Positions 1-9,138 of a stretch of 44,793 nt of DNA are shown piece by piece (position 1 is the stretch's first letter; each line of letters begins with the position of its first letter). Below the pieces are notes generated by a model, which did not search any database, was not told the origin of the DNA, and worked only from the letters and a program-made list of their open reading frames with translations. Both the position numbers and the translations under genes were made by a program. The stretch lies in assembly GCA_963933885.1 (NCBI GenBank), contig CAWVWF010000008.1:1-44793 (forward strand). The letters run 5' to 3'. This DNA is from CAWVWF01 sp963933885 (GTDB lineage: Bacteria; Bacteroidota; Bacteroidia; Flavobacteriales_C; GCA-002722245).

Positions 1-120
1 GCAAAAATTTGCTGCTTAATTTACTTGGTTTTTGTCATAGAATGCGCTAGCGATGAATAATTCCATTGAAAAAAAGAAAATTGCAAAAAACTTGCGCTAG
101 CGATGGACATCCGAGTAGGA
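1..120. other. Left-edge intergenic region with a 13-bp direct repeat
   Basis: No gene is visible here. The 13-mer TGCGCTAGCGATG occurs twice, at 43-55 and 93-105, exactly 50 bp apart. Each copy contains the 8-bp palindrome CGCTAGCG. The second copy is followed by GGACATCCGAGTAGGATTAC. The region lies downstream of the minus-strand outer-membrane receptor gene, so it may be a 3' untranslated or repeat region. I cannot see a clear stem followed by a T-run. Confidence 0.5.
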
Positions 121-2505
121 TTACTCTACCCTTCCATTCTCATCTTCACCTACATTTCTATCTCGTTTCTTTTCAATTTTATTATTCCCAAAACGATAGG
201 TAATATCAAACCAGAATGATCTAGATTCCCATTTACTTGAACCAGTTGATTTAATCCCATTATATTCAGTAGAACTCTTAAAAAATTTAGTGTCTAGGAA
301 ATCATAAATTTCTAAACCTACACTCCATTTCCCAATTTTCTTAATAACGTTAAATCTTGCTGCATAAAGAGGTTCTAAAATCCATGTACCAAAATATGGA
401 TTATAAGCATAATAACCAGAAATGCTTACTGTCCAATCCTTAGGAAGTGTGATTTCATTTCCAATATACCCATAAAACTTGTTGACTTTAAAATGATTTG
501 GTGGTGCATTTAACTCAGCAAACAAATAATGTAATTGAACATAACCCATCCAATAATCAGCAATGGGAATTGGTGACCCTAAGTTTAAACTCACATATTC
601 TCCAGTTCCTATATTACTTGGCAACTCCGTTGCTATTCCTGTATTAATATCTTGTTCTTTAACATTTGCGTAATAATCATATTTTTTACCAGCTTCAACA
701 ACAAATGTAAGTGCTTCAAGAAACGTATATTTAAAGTTGATAAGCTTATCCAAAGAAGGGTTTAAGTCTGGATTGCCTGATTCGTATTCAAGCTCATTAG
801 TCGATTTTAAAAAGGGATTTAACTCTGTTGTATTCGGCCTATCTATTCGTTCGGTATAGAGCAACGAAAAGTGATGCTTTTTGGAAGGCTTGTATGAAAA
901 TGAAATATTCGGAAAAACATTAAAATAATCCTTTGTGAACTTCAGATCTTCTGTTGGAGAAACTCCGGAAACATTAGTTTGTTCAACTCTTGCTCCTATA
1001 TCAGTTGCAAATTTTTCTGACCAGTTCTTTTGTATCGAAAGGTAACCTGCTGCAATAGATTCTTGATATTCAAAATCGTTTGATAAATTCACATCAAGGC
1101 TTAGATCATCAGGTTTAGTTCCTGTATAGGATAGAAATTTATTATCGTTAAAAATATAACTATACTTTACACCTGCATCAATTTTCCATTTCTTCTTTAA
1201 TTGACCACTGTAATTTGCTTTTACAGCAAGGATATTAATATTGCTTTTACTTTTTGATTTAATCATTGTAGTTCCAAACAATGTATTTCCTTGAAATAAG
1301 TTATTCTGAGTATTCATATCGTCATTTGAACTCAATCGGACATAAACAATATCAGAAGAAAAATTAACACTATCGTTGATAGTGCGATTAAAGTCTAAAT
1401 TGAAATTTTGCATCGAATTATCATTATCAGATACCTCGTCACTATCAAAAGAAGTATAATCTGTTATTACATCTAATTCAATCTCATTAGCAGTTAAATT
1501 GGTATTGATTGCTGCATTATATAAATAATCAACATAAATACCCAAAGTTGTTTTATCGTTTGGATAATAATCCAATCCCATTTTCACACTGTTCGATACC
1601 CACTTATTATAATAACTACTCTGATTAGATAGGTAATGATTTTTATCTGAATCAAAAATTGTACTATCATTTGAAACATTTCCAATCTCATAAGTTCGAA
1701 CTTTAATACCGCCATAAAAATTAAACTTTTCTGTCCTGTGATTAATATTGAAACCAGTACCCATTTTGAAATAATCATTCCCCTTGAAATCAGTATGAAT
1801 TCCCAAAAAAGAGTTAACTCGACCGTTAGTACCGAGGGGTGGTTTTTTGATTATAATATTTATGATCGCTCCATTTCCTTGAGCATCAAATCTTGCAGGA
1901 GGTGAATCGTAAACTTCCACTTTTAAAATTTGGTCTGCCGGAATAGTTTCTAGATATTCAATTACATCCGCTTCTTCCAAATAAGATTTCTTTCCGTTGA
2001 TATAAACAGTTGCGTTATTTTTACCATTAACAGCAATGCTTTTCCCTTGTCGAATTTCAACCCCTGGCAGTCTTCTTATCATTCTATCTGCACTACCATT
2101 TTGCATAATTGGATTCCCATCAATATTGAAAGTTGAACCATGAGCAGACATTTCTCTAAACGGTTTCTTGTAAGAAATAGTAAGTGTATCCAATTCATTA
2201 TCAGCCTCTAAAACAATCTCATTAAATTGTTTAGCGCCAACAAAAACAGTGGAACTATAAGGCATAAAACCTGAATAAAACACCTGAATAAAAACACTAT
2301 CCTTTTTGTTTGTTTTTAAACTGAAATCACCTATCTCTCCACTTGCAACAGTTGTAATCACGGAAGAATCAGCATAATTAAATAGTACAATATTGGCAAA
2401 TTCTATTGGACCTGAGTCACCTGTTAAACTCCCAGTCACCTGTTGAGCAGGAGCAAAAAAAGCGCATAGCATCGCCATTAAGAGTAATGTTAATTTATCT
2501 TTCAT
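121..2505 (-). CDS. TonB-receptor-like outer-membrane beta-barrel protein
   Basis: The product is 794 residues with a signal peptide ending near residue 20 (FFAPAQQ). A CarboxypepD_reg-like beta-sandwich follows (about 22-100), then a plug-like region (about 120-220, with the VEVYDSPPARFDAQGNGAI stretch typical of these receptors), then a long barrel. This is the OMP_b-brl_3 / TonB-dependent receptor type of Bacteroidota. It is not a SusC, because no SusD gene is adjacent. It ends a minus-strand operon, 22 bp after the LytTR response regulator. By inference that regulatory system either controls it or depends on it for envelope sensing. The substrate cannot be read from the sequence. The start is ATG. 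Confidence 0.85.
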   Translation of the reverse strand: MKDKLTLLLMAMLCAFFAPAQQVTGSLTGDSGPIEFANIVLFNYADSSVITTVASGEIGDFSLKTNKKDSVFIQVFYSGFMPYSSTVFVGAKQFNEIVLEADNELDTLTISYKKPFREMSAHGSTFNIDGNPIMQNGSADRMIRRLPGVEIRQGKSIAVNGKNNATVYINGKKSYLEEADVIEYLETIPADQILKVEVYDSPPARFDAQGNGAIINIIIKKPPLGTNGRVNSFLGIHTDFKGNDYFKMGTGFNINHRTEKFNFYGGIKVRTYEIGNVSNDSTIFDSDKNHYLSNQSSYYNKWVSNSVKMGLDYYPNDKTTLGIYVDYLYNAAINTNLTANEIELDVITDYTSFDSDEVSDNDNSMQNFNLDFNRTINDSVNFSSDIVYVRLSSNDDMNTQNNLFQGNTLFGTTMIKSKSKSNINILAVKANYSGQLKKKWKIDAGVKYSYIFNDNKFLSYTGTKPDDLSLDVNLSNDFEYQESIAAGYLSIQKNWSEKFATDIGARVEQTNVSGVSPTEDLKFTKDYFNVFPNISFSYKPSKKHHFSLLYTERIDRPNTTELNPFLKSTNELEYESGNPDLNPSLDKLINFKYTFLEALTFVVEAGKKYDYYANVKEQDINTGIATELPSNIGTGEYVSLNLGSPIPIADYWMGYVQLHYLFAELNAPPNHFKVNKFYGYIGNEITLPKDWTVSISGYYAYNPYFGTWILEPLYAARFNVIKKIGKWSVGLEIYDFLDTKFFKSSTEYNGIKSTGSSKWESRSFWFDITYRFGNNKIEKKRDRNVGEDENGRVE

Positions 2506-2527
2506 AACTGTTTATTTTAATAAATTT

Positions 2528-3226
2528 TTAAGCCAAGCGTTTGGTTTCGATCAACCTTTTAAATTCGGTTTTATAATTAGTCCCTATACTTAATCGATCA
2601 CCATTGATGAATAGTGTATTTCGTTCAATTTCATTGATCTTATCAATCGCGATAATGTAAGATCTATGAATTCTAACGAATATCTGACTCGGTAATTGTT
2701 CCTCGATTGAGCTTAGTGTTAATTGCGTTTTGATCTTAACGTCTTCCAAATGAAACGTAACATAATCCTTCGTGCTTTCCAAATAATAAATTTCCGATAA
2801 TAAGATTTTAACGGTCTTATAAGCGGTTTTCACAAAGATGAAATCAGATGCAGAATTAGCTTCTGTTGCTTTCTCTGCTAACCTTGCATTGGCTTTGTTA
2901 ACCGATTTAAGAATCGCATTAAACGAAATCGGTTTCATTAAATAATCTACCGTATCAAAATCATAACTTTTAATAGCATAGTCTGGATAAGCAGTTGTGA
3001 AGATAACCATAGGTTGCTGCTGCAAAGAATTTAACAACTCTATTCCAGTTAACTCTGGCATCTGAATATCAAGAAATAAAACATCAATAGCGTTAGAATT
3101 AATCATTTCAATAGCTTCTAAAGCACTGGTAGTTTGTCCAACGATATTCACAAATGGAATTTTCTCCAAATGCGCTTTTATCACATCTACAGCAATCGGT
3201 TCATCATCTACTATTAAACAATTCAT
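2528..3226 (-). CDS. LytTR-family response regulator
   Basis: The product is 232 residues. The receiver domain (1-120) has the acidic pair D7-D8, phospho-acceptor D53 (FLDIQMPELTG) and K98 (YLMKPI). The C-terminal LytTR DNA-binding domain (about 130-230) carries the family signature FVRIHRSYII. It belongs to the AlgR/LytR class that pairs with LytS-type membrane kinases. Two kinase-like genes lie directly upstream (3 bp and one gene away), so the cognate partner is almost certainly the kinase at 4084-5088. The neighbouring barrel gene at 121-2505 is the obvious candidate target. Confidence 0.95.
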   Translation of the reverse strand: MNCLIVDDEPIAVDVIKAHLEKIPFVNIVGQTTSALEAIEMINSNAIDVLFLDIQMPELTGIELLNSLQQQPMVIFTTAYPDYAIKSYDFDTVDYLMKPISFNAILKSVNKANARLAEKATEANSASDFIFVKTAYKTVKILLSEIYYLESTKDYVTFHLEDVKIKTQLTLSSIEEQLPSQIFVRIHRSYIIAIDKINEIERNTLFINGDRLSIGTNYKTEFKRLIETKRLA

Positions 3227-3229
3227 AAG

Positions 3230-4087
3230 CTAGTTTAATTGAAAGGTTTCTACAATGTTATTGGTCTCATTTACAGCGGATAAAATGCATTGATTATTGC
3301 TTAATTTCACGATCAACCTTAAATCTTGTTTTGGGAATTTCTTTAACAAATCATCAAGTGCATTCAATATATTCCCAGTTTTAATTTCGATATCTGAATC
3401 CAATTCATTCACTAATTTAAAGTTAGAATTAAACAATGAATTATGAATACTAATTTGATCATTTGCAATATCAATTTCTTTGCTTCCACTCACTTTCGGT
3501 GCAGAGGATTCGTACAATTTATACCTCAACAGATTTGAAAGTAATAATACTTCTTCCTCAATGGATTTTGGACTTCTCAACGCTTTCACTTCCATTTCAC
3601 TAAGTATTTTATTGACTAGATCAATAGAAAATCCATTTTTTAAAACCTGAATTTGATAACTGGTTTTAACCGTTTCTAGTTCCTTGTTTTTATCTCTATT
3701 TCGATACCAATGTTTATATACAAAACCAGCCAAACATATAGGTGAAAAATGCCTAAACCCATATATTGCATTTTCAAAACTTTCACTTAAAATTTGATTA
3801 ATACTTGGGAAGTCCCCCGCTTGATTATGGTAACCGAATAGTAAAAATGGTAAAAAAACCAAGTAAGCTAAAAAAATATTGATAACGCACCACAACATAA
3901 ATGTTGTGATTTTGGGTTTCCTTAACAGCCATTTTCCAATCAAAAAATAGTTCAGATAGAATATCCCAAGAAAGTTGGCGATATTAATAACAACCCATAT
4001 AGGATCAGATTCTGAAAGTGATTCAATTATAACTACGATTAGTATAACGAAGAAATGAGGAAGTATATCTGACTTTTTTAAATTCAT
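3230..4087 (-). CDS. Degenerate LytS-like membrane kinase (pseudokinase)
   Basis: The product is 285 residues with about four N-terminal membrane segments (about 10-125), then a cytoplasmic part laid out like the LytS kinase encoded next to it. In the neighbour the phospho-acceptor motif is SPHFLFNTLN; here the equivalent stretch (about 151-162) reads NGFSIDLVNKIL, with no histidine. The N-box region ENAFKHG of the neighbour is replaced by LNALDDLLKK, and the glycine-rich ATP loop is absent. It therefore cannot autophosphorylate in the usual way. It overlaps the true kinase gene by 4 bp (ATGA at 4084-4087) and precedes the response regulator by 3 bp. I infer a role as a heterodimer partner, sensor or inhibitor of the kinase. 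The assignment rests on layout and context, because sequence similarity is weak. Confidence 0.7.
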   Translation of the reverse strand: MNLKKSDILPHFFVILIVVIIESLSESDPIWVVINIANFLGIFYLNYFLIGKWLLRKPKITTFMLWCVINIFLAYLVFLPFLLFGYHNQAGDFPSINQILSESFENAIYGFRHFSPICLAGFVYKHWYRNRDKNKELETVKTSYQIQVLKNGFSIDLVNKILSEMEVKALRSPKSIEEEVLLLSNLLRYKLYESSAPKVSGSKEIDIANDQISIHNSLFNSNFKLVNELDSDIEIKTGNILNALDDLLKKFPKQDLRLIVKLSNNQCILSAVNETNNIVETFQLN

Positions 4088-5088
4088 TTTGACAGACCTT
4101 TTAAATGAATAAAAACATTGAAAAACCCACCTGAATTCTTGATAGCTATTTTTGCATCTGGATATAAAATACGAAGTCTTTTCTGTACATTTTCAACTCC
4201 AACACCTGATACTGAATCCTTTCTTTTACCATCCGTAAATTGGTTGATTATTCTAAATTTCAAATAACCTTTCTTCTGTTCTAACTCGATAACAATCTCA
4301 CTTCCCTTTTGATTATCTCCATGTTTAAAGGCATTTTCAACAAAAGGTAAAAACAAAATAGGTTCAACTTTCAAATCAGGGTTTTCAACTGAAATACTAA
4401 AATTAACATTGTTATCAAATCGAAGATTATTAATGGCAATATAGCTTTGTAGATTCTCGATTTCTGCTCCTAAAGTAACACCTTCTTTACTGTTATATTT
4501 TTCAATATAATTTAAGGTTGTTTTCAGTTCATGAATTGCTTTGGACGTATTTGGTTTGTCGTAGATAGATAAACCGTAAATTGTATTTAGGGTATTAAAT
4601 AGGAAGTGTGGACTTAGTTGGGATTTTAAAAACTTTAGTTCCGAATCCTTTACCTCATGCTCCAACATTTCCCTTCTTGCATCTAAACTTCCCCACTTAT
4701 CCCAAAGGAAAATTCCAATGCTTAAAAAGGTCAGCAAAGCAATATCGTATACTTGATCCAAAGGATAAATAAATTTTGGATATAAAAATTCATTAAGATC
4801 AAAGCCACTCCAAATAGCGGATTCAAAATGGAATACAAATAAACCCAATCCTAAAGTAGAAATAGTGAAAAGTAAAAACCGCTTGGCAAAAAGTAGTTTT
4901 GGTAAAATAACAAAATACAAAGTATAAAAGTGCATACAATCTAATCCATAATAACCCAATAGTTTTATGAAATACAGATCAGGATCAGGATCTGATGCCC
5001 AATAATTTTGATCTATTAAAAGCCATCTACTCAAAAAGAAGAAAAGCCAAAATAAGCCATGGGTTAATATGTAATTGTACTTTTTCAC
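4084..5088 (-). CDS. LytS-type membrane sensor histidine kinase
   Basis: The product is 334 residues. Four or so membrane segments occupy about 8-130. The His_kinase domain follows, with phospho-acceptor H161 in LKSQLSPHFLFNTLN, and an HATPase_c domain with N252 in PFVENAFKHG and the glycine loop SGVGVENVQKRL (about 294-305). All residues needed for ATP binding and autophosphorylation are present. This is the first gene of the operon kinase - pseudokinase - LytTR regulator - barrel. The start codon is GTG (5086-5088), and no in-frame ATG lies nearby. There is no large periplasmic sensor domain, so the signal is probably read by the membrane segments or a partner. Confidence 0.93.
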   Translation of the reverse strand: MKKYNYILTHGLFWLFFFLSRWLLIDQNYWASDPDPDLYFIKLLGYYGLDCMHFYTLYFVILPKLLFAKRFLLFTISTLGLGLFVFHFESAIWSGFDLNEFLYPKFIYPLDQVYDIALLTFLSIGIFLWDKWGSLDARREMLEHEVKDSELKFLKSQLSPHFLFNTLNTIYGLSIYDKPNTSKAIHELKTTLNYIEKYNSKEGVTLGAEIENLQSYIAINNLRFDNNVNFSISVENPDLKVEPILFLPFVENAFKHGDNQKGSEIVIELEQKKGYLKFRIINQFTDGKRKDSVSGVGVENVQKRLRILYPDAKIAIKNSGGFFNVFIHLKGLSK

Positions 5089-5158
5089 TGATACTAAAAT
5101 ACAAGATTACTAGGTTCAAACTAAATAACTTGTTTGTTTAGTTTTATTTTGATGTTAT

Positions 5159-5184
5159 ATCATTCATTTACACCGACGAATGAT
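5159..5184. repeat. Inverted repeat upstream of the kinase operon
   Basis: ATCATTC (5159-5165) and GAATGAT (5178-5184) form 7-bp arms around a 12-base spacer. The site lies between the kinase start (5088) and the stop of the upstream membrane protein (5198). No T-run follows on either strand, so a terminator is uncertain. The minus-strand arm reads TCATTCGTC, which resembles LytTR/AlgR half-sites, so autoregulation by the neighbouring LytTR regulator is possible but unproven. Confidence 0.3.
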
Positions 5185-5197
5185 CTTTACACTTTTA

Positions 5198-7105
5198 TTA
5201 TAGAATCGAAGTAGTTGAGTAAATCAAAAAATTCTCTGATTTGAAAACTGGATCTGATTTAAACACATCATAACTACCTCTAAACGTTGGTTTGTAAATG
5301 ATAATGTAGTCGTTCTTAAACTGATAATCTTGATTAGGATATTCCTTCAAAGCAGCTTTAAAATCGGGTAATAAATTAGCTGGATTAACAAAATAATGGT
5401 GCAATGCTTCAGCAGTTAACAAAGTGTTATCAGGCCAAACAAGGGCAAGAGAATCATTATTTTCTTCATAAATCCTTTGGTAAGCATTGCAGTTCTTATA
5501 TCGATTATACTCATCTATAATTAAGGAATCCGAATACCCTAAATTCTTAAAATTGTGATTGAATCTGTAATAAGATTCTGGATATGAACTTCTCTTATTA
5601 TTGGTTGTTCCCATGAAAAGGAAACAGTTGGTATTTGCAGCTAAAGTATTTAAAAACGGATAATTATTCCCTGATAAAACTGGTGGTGATTTTTGTTGAT
5701 TCACAAATTTAATTATCGAAGATTCTTCTTGATTAATATGCCAATACTTCCCTGCTGTATTTCCAAAACAGAAGGCATTGTACAGTATAACTACAGTAAT
5801 AATAGCACTTATGCTGAAGAAGGTTTTTTCAAAAGCACTTAACTTCCATGCTAACCAAGTTAAAAACAACATATAAACAGGATGGAAAACTGCTAAAACC
5901 CAATGATAAGGTTGTACATTATAACCGATGAAAAAGTGAAGATTAAGAAATACAAAGATCACCCAATAGCTTAACAATGAAATTAGTTCTATTGCGGATA
6001 TATCTTTTTGCTTCAATATCCAGATTAGATTAACAAACCAACCTATAGCAATTAAACCTTTTCCGGTATTGTAAGCCCAATGGAATGGTTGGAATGTGTT
6101 TTCCAAAAATTCAATTCCTAATTGTGCAGCTATGAAATACCCCAAAGAAAAGCAGACTGGTATTAGCCTCTGATTTCTCAAAACAACCAATCCTATCCCC
6201 CAACCTATAAAGTTAATCCACAAGGTAGGATAGTATTCAATCCCTTTGATACGGAATAAATATTCTTTTGCAAATTCAAGTTGATTAAACTGAATAAATA
6301 TATACCAATATGGGATTGAACAAATGGCGTACAATACTATACCAGGAATCCATTGCTTAAATTTACGAATGTGTAATAGGAACATTATTCCTGTTAATGC
6401 TAAGGCAAAAGACCAGTAATAGAAATAAGAATATTGTAGCAATATTACGCTTAAGCCTAAAATAAAACTGTTTTTAATCGATCCAGTTTTCAGAAACTTC
6501 AATAAGGCTGAAATCCAAAAAAGGAAGAATACAATAGAAATCTGTGCATAAGGAAAGCGTTGCGCAAACCCCATGTGCATTGAGAAATGTTTGTAAACAT
6601 GCCCTTCACTTAAGTTCTCTAATGCTTTCTCCAATCCTGTAACATCAGTAATACTAGTTAATAAAATAAGTACACTTGATATGAAAATCAGCATCCAACT
6701 TACTTTCGGAAAACTCAGTTTTGCAATTCTAATAAGCAACAAAACAGAAAGAAGAATGGAAAGAAAACTCGTTATTAAAACGGTTAAATCTAAGTTTTTT
6801 GTGAGTTGTTGTACAAAAGCGGGTAATAATACAATGATATTTCCATCTACAATTACCACATCTCCGTTCTCGTAAATTAAATTATCTGGTCGAATTAAGG
6901 AAGGATTAAAAGAAAAGTACTGAATCATGTTTCCATATGCGGTGTTATCCATCGCAAAACCCATGCTTCCTTTATAAACAAAAGACGAGAACTCAGTTTG
7001 AGGTGTATCGTATTTTAAATATGCAGTTATCAAATGAGCATTTTGAACCGTCCAAATAATTAGAACAATCGAAACTAGTTTTATACTATTCATCCATTTA
7101 ATCAT
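5198..7105 (-). CDS. Multipass membrane protein, GT-C glycosyltransferase-like
   Basis: The product is 635 residues with about 11-13 hydrophobic segments between residues 10 and 455, then a soluble C-terminal tail of about 180 residues. A large N-terminal loop follows the first membrane segment. This layout resembles GT-C-fold membrane glycosyltransferases and related lipid-modifying proteins. I cannot point to a convincing catalytic DE or DD motif, so the function is open. It stands alone: the next gene upstream is divergent and the kinase operon begins 109 bp downstream. The start is ATG; a second ATG four codons in (residue 5) is equally plausible. Confidence 0.6.
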   Translation of the reverse strand: MIKWMNSIKLVSIVLIIWTVQNAHLITAYLKYDTPQTEFSSFVYKGSMGFAMDNTAYGNMIQYFSFNPSLIRPDNLIYENGDVVIVDGNIIVLLPAFVQQLTKNLDLTVLITSFLSILLSVLLLIRIAKLSFPKVSWMLIFISSVLILLTSITDVTGLEKALENLSEGHVYKHFSMHMGFAQRFPYAQISIVFFLFWISALLKFLKTGSIKNSFILGLSVILLQYSYFYYWSFALALTGIMFLLHIRKFKQWIPGIVLYAICSIPYWYIFIQFNQLEFAKEYLFRIKGIEYYPTLWINFIGWGIGLVVLRNQRLIPVCFSLGYFIAAQLGIEFLENTFQPFHWAYNTGKGLIAIGWFVNLIWILKQKDISAIELISLLSYWVIFVFLNLHFFIGYNVQPYHWVLAVFHPVYMLFLTWLAWKLSAFEKTFFSISAIITVVILYNAFCFGNTAGKYWHINQEESSIIKFVNQQKSPPVLSGNNYPFLNTLAANTNCFLFMGTTNNKRSSYPESYYRFNHNFKNLGYSDSLIIDEYNRYKNCNAYQRIYEENNDSLALVWPDNTLLTAEALHHYFVNPANLLPDFKAALKEYPNQDYQFKNDYIIIYKPTFRGSYDVFKSDPVFKSENFLIYSTTSIL

Positions 7106-7312
7106 GAATCCTCATCTCTTAATTAGAGTTTAAAAATAGGACTTTATTACGTTCTCACTGCAAAGCAAGCCGAAGTATTTCCATAAAGAATATTAGATTA
7201 TGGGTTTATAAAAGAACTTAATAATCTCATGTTTGCATTATTCTGCTTTTTTACCATGGTAATGCTTATAGTATTGCTACATTTAACAACATTCAATTAA
7301 TTACCAGAACCG

Positions 7313-7555
7313 ATGACTTTAAGATTTTCCAATTTAGCCGACAGTACTACTAGAGAAGACATACAATTATTGTTGAGAAAATATGGAGGACTTGCAAATT
7401 TAAGGTTAATTCCAGATCGTTATTCTGTAGAAGATTTAGTTATCGTTTACGCTGAATTCATGGATTCTAAAAAAGGTGCTCAAGCTTTAGAAGAACTACA
7501 TGGAATGGAAATCAACGGTGAAGCTATCGTTGTAAAAGAAGCTGAAAACGCTTAA
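7313..7555 (+). CDS. Small RRM-type RNA-binding protein
   Basis: The product is 80 residues and consists of a single RNA recognition motif. The RNP2-like strand is LRFSNLA (3-9). The usual helix and loop follow, and then the equivalent of RNP1 around VIVYAEFMDSKKGAQAL (about 43-59). Aromatic residues in RNP1 are fewer than in classical RRMs. Family members in bacteria are small, often cold- or stress-linked RNA chaperones; that role is inferred. The TAA stop (7553-7555) abuts the stop of the convergent racemase-like gene, with no bases between and no hairpin visible. Confidence 0.85.
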   Translation: MTLRFSNLADSTTREDIQLLLRKYGGLANLRLIPDRYSVEDLVIVYAEFMDSKKGAQALEELHGMEINGEAIVVKEAENA

Positions 7556-8182
7556 TTAATTAGCTATCCATTCTTCCAATTGAAGCGATAATAAATCTAT
7601 CGTATTCCCTACTAACTCTGAGTTTACAATTGAAAACTCGGAACAGGAAAGTACCATTACTGTTTTTGGATAACTCGCAATAATATTATTGAATTGCTTT
7701 ATATCTACTGCGCCATTTTCAAAAATGGATAAGCGAATCGAATCCAAATAATTAACATCCGACTTACTTAAAGGAAGTACTGAAACCCTTTCTTCTGATA
7801 GGTATTTATTAAATGGTTGTTCCTTTGCTAAGTATTTTGAGGAAAGAAACGTAAGTTTTGATTGACCTAGTTTTTCCATTTTATCTTGTAATAATTCGTA
7901 CGGAGAAAACACTTTAATTTGCTCCGATAATTTACGATCGATGAAATAATTAAGAATCGTAACATTAGGAATCAAGACCTCTTCATAGCCTTCTTTTTTT
8001 AGACCAATAACTAAGTCATCAAAAACTTTATCTAATTCTCGAGATGGCCCTGGAAGAAGTGAATTAATAAGATTAAAGTCGCAACCAACTACTCTGTAGT
8101 TTAACTTAACATCCAAAGCACTTATGCTTTTAATGAAATGTTGTGTTGCAAAATCACCTAATCTTAAAACTGCTGTTTTCAT
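7556..8182 (-). CDS. Asp/Glu racemase-like protein with a single catalytic cysteine
   Basis: The product is 208 residues. The overall pattern matches the aspartate/glutamate/hydantoin racemase fold. The second catalytic block is visible as VMVLSCSEFSIV (C180), corresponding to the GCTE block of the family. The first block, usually PCNT, reads IPNVT (71-75) and has no cysteine. Two-base racemization is therefore unlikely. Decarboxylase, isomerase or non-catalytic roles remain possible. It is the last gene of the ergothioneine-type operon, overlapping egtD by 4 bp (ATGA at 8179-8182), so it is translated with egtD and probably acts on the same pathway or its amino-acid substrates. Confidence 0.6.
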   Translation of the reverse strand: MKTAVLRLGDFATQHFIKSISALDVKLNYRVVGCDFNLINSLLPGPSRELDKVFDDLVIGLKKEGYEEVLIPNVTILNYFIDRKLSEQIKVFSPYELLQDKMEKLGQSKLTFLSSKYLAKEQPFNKYLSEERVSVLPLSKSDVNYLDSIRLSIFENGAVDIKQFNNIIASYPKTVMVLSCSEFSIVNSELVGNTIDLLSLQLEEWIAN

Positions 8183-9138
8183 ACTGCTAATTTCAATAAA
8201 TAATCTGTAAAATATTCTTTTTCATCAGAGAATTTATCCTTTATTTGAAAACCTGTTCCATTCAGTATTTTCAATAAAATATCATCATTGTATTTTCTTG
8301 AAATTTCTGTTCTAATCTTTTCCCCTTTCTCAAAAGTAACAACCTCATTAAGTGATTTGATAAAAACAGTTTGTGCTTCATTACTCACTAAGAAACTTAC
8401 CGCCTTTCCTTCTTTCCAATACTCTGGATTGTGAGAGAATTTATTCACATCAAAATCAGCTTCCAATTCTCTATTCATTCTAGTGAGTAAATTTAGATTA
8501 AAGGCTGAAGTAATTCCTTGCTTATCATTGTATGCTGGTAAAACGATTGATTCATCTTTTGTTAAATCAACGCCTAAAAGTAATTGATCATCTTGTTTTA
8601 AAGAAGCTGCTAATTCTTTTAAGAAACCAGAAGCGGCAACATCATCCATATTACCCAAATTAGACCCTAGGAATAAAACAAATTTCTGAGCTTCGTTGGC
8701 CTTCAAATCATTCAATAATTTAAAGTAATCCCCACATTGTTCTTGAATATCTAAACCTTCCAAATCAGATAAATTATCTAACAATAAGTCTAAGGCATTT
8801 CTTGAAATATCAATTGGAACATATGTAAATTCAACGCCTTCTTTCAACAAGTACTTCAACAGTATTCTCGTTTTAGCGCCGTCTCCAGCACCCAATTCGA
8901 TGAGCTCAATTTTCTTTGAAGTATTCGAAGTTATATTGTTTAGTATTTGTGCTTTAAAACCTTCAAATATTTCTGTTTCTGATCGTGTTAGATAGTACTC
9001 TGGCAAGTCCATTATTTTTGTAAATAACACATCGCCTTTATCATCATAAAAGAAACGAGAAGGAATTACTTTTTCACTTTGAAAAAGCCCTTCAGCAATA
9101 TCCATTTGCTCTAACTTTCTATTTTCTTGTGTCTTCAT
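8179..9138 (-). CDS. egtD: L-histidine N-alpha-methyltransferase EgtD
   Basis: The product is 319 residues from the chosen start. It is the EgtD/DUF2260 methyltransferase type, which trimethylates histidine to hercynine with SAM. The SAM-binding motif ELGAGDGAKT sits at about 81-90, and the N-terminal PSRFFYDDKG and YYLTRSE stretches are typical. I start it at the ATG at 9136-9138, which gives a classic 4-bp ATGA overlap with the end of egtB. An ATG ten codons further upstream is also in frame but would overlap egtB more deeply. Together with EgtB it supports ergothioneine (or a related thiol-histidine) synthesis. No EgtE-type lyase gene is in this window. Confidence 0.9.
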   Translation of the reverse strand: MKTQENRKLEQMDIAEGLFQSEKVIPSRFFYDDKGDVLFTKIMDLPEYYLTRSETEIFEGFKAQILNNITSNTSKKIELIELGAGDGAKTRILLKYLLKEGVEFTYVPIDISRNALDLLLDNLSDLEGLDIQEQCGDYFKLLNDLKANEAQKFVLFLGSNLGNMDDVAASGFLKELAASLKQDDQLLLGVDLTKDESIVLPAYNDKQGITSAFNLNLLTRMNRELEADFDVNKFSHNPEYWKEGKAVSFLVSNEAQTVFIKSLNEVVTFEKGEKIRTEISRKYNDDILLKILNGTGFQIKDKFSDEKEYFTDYLLKLAV

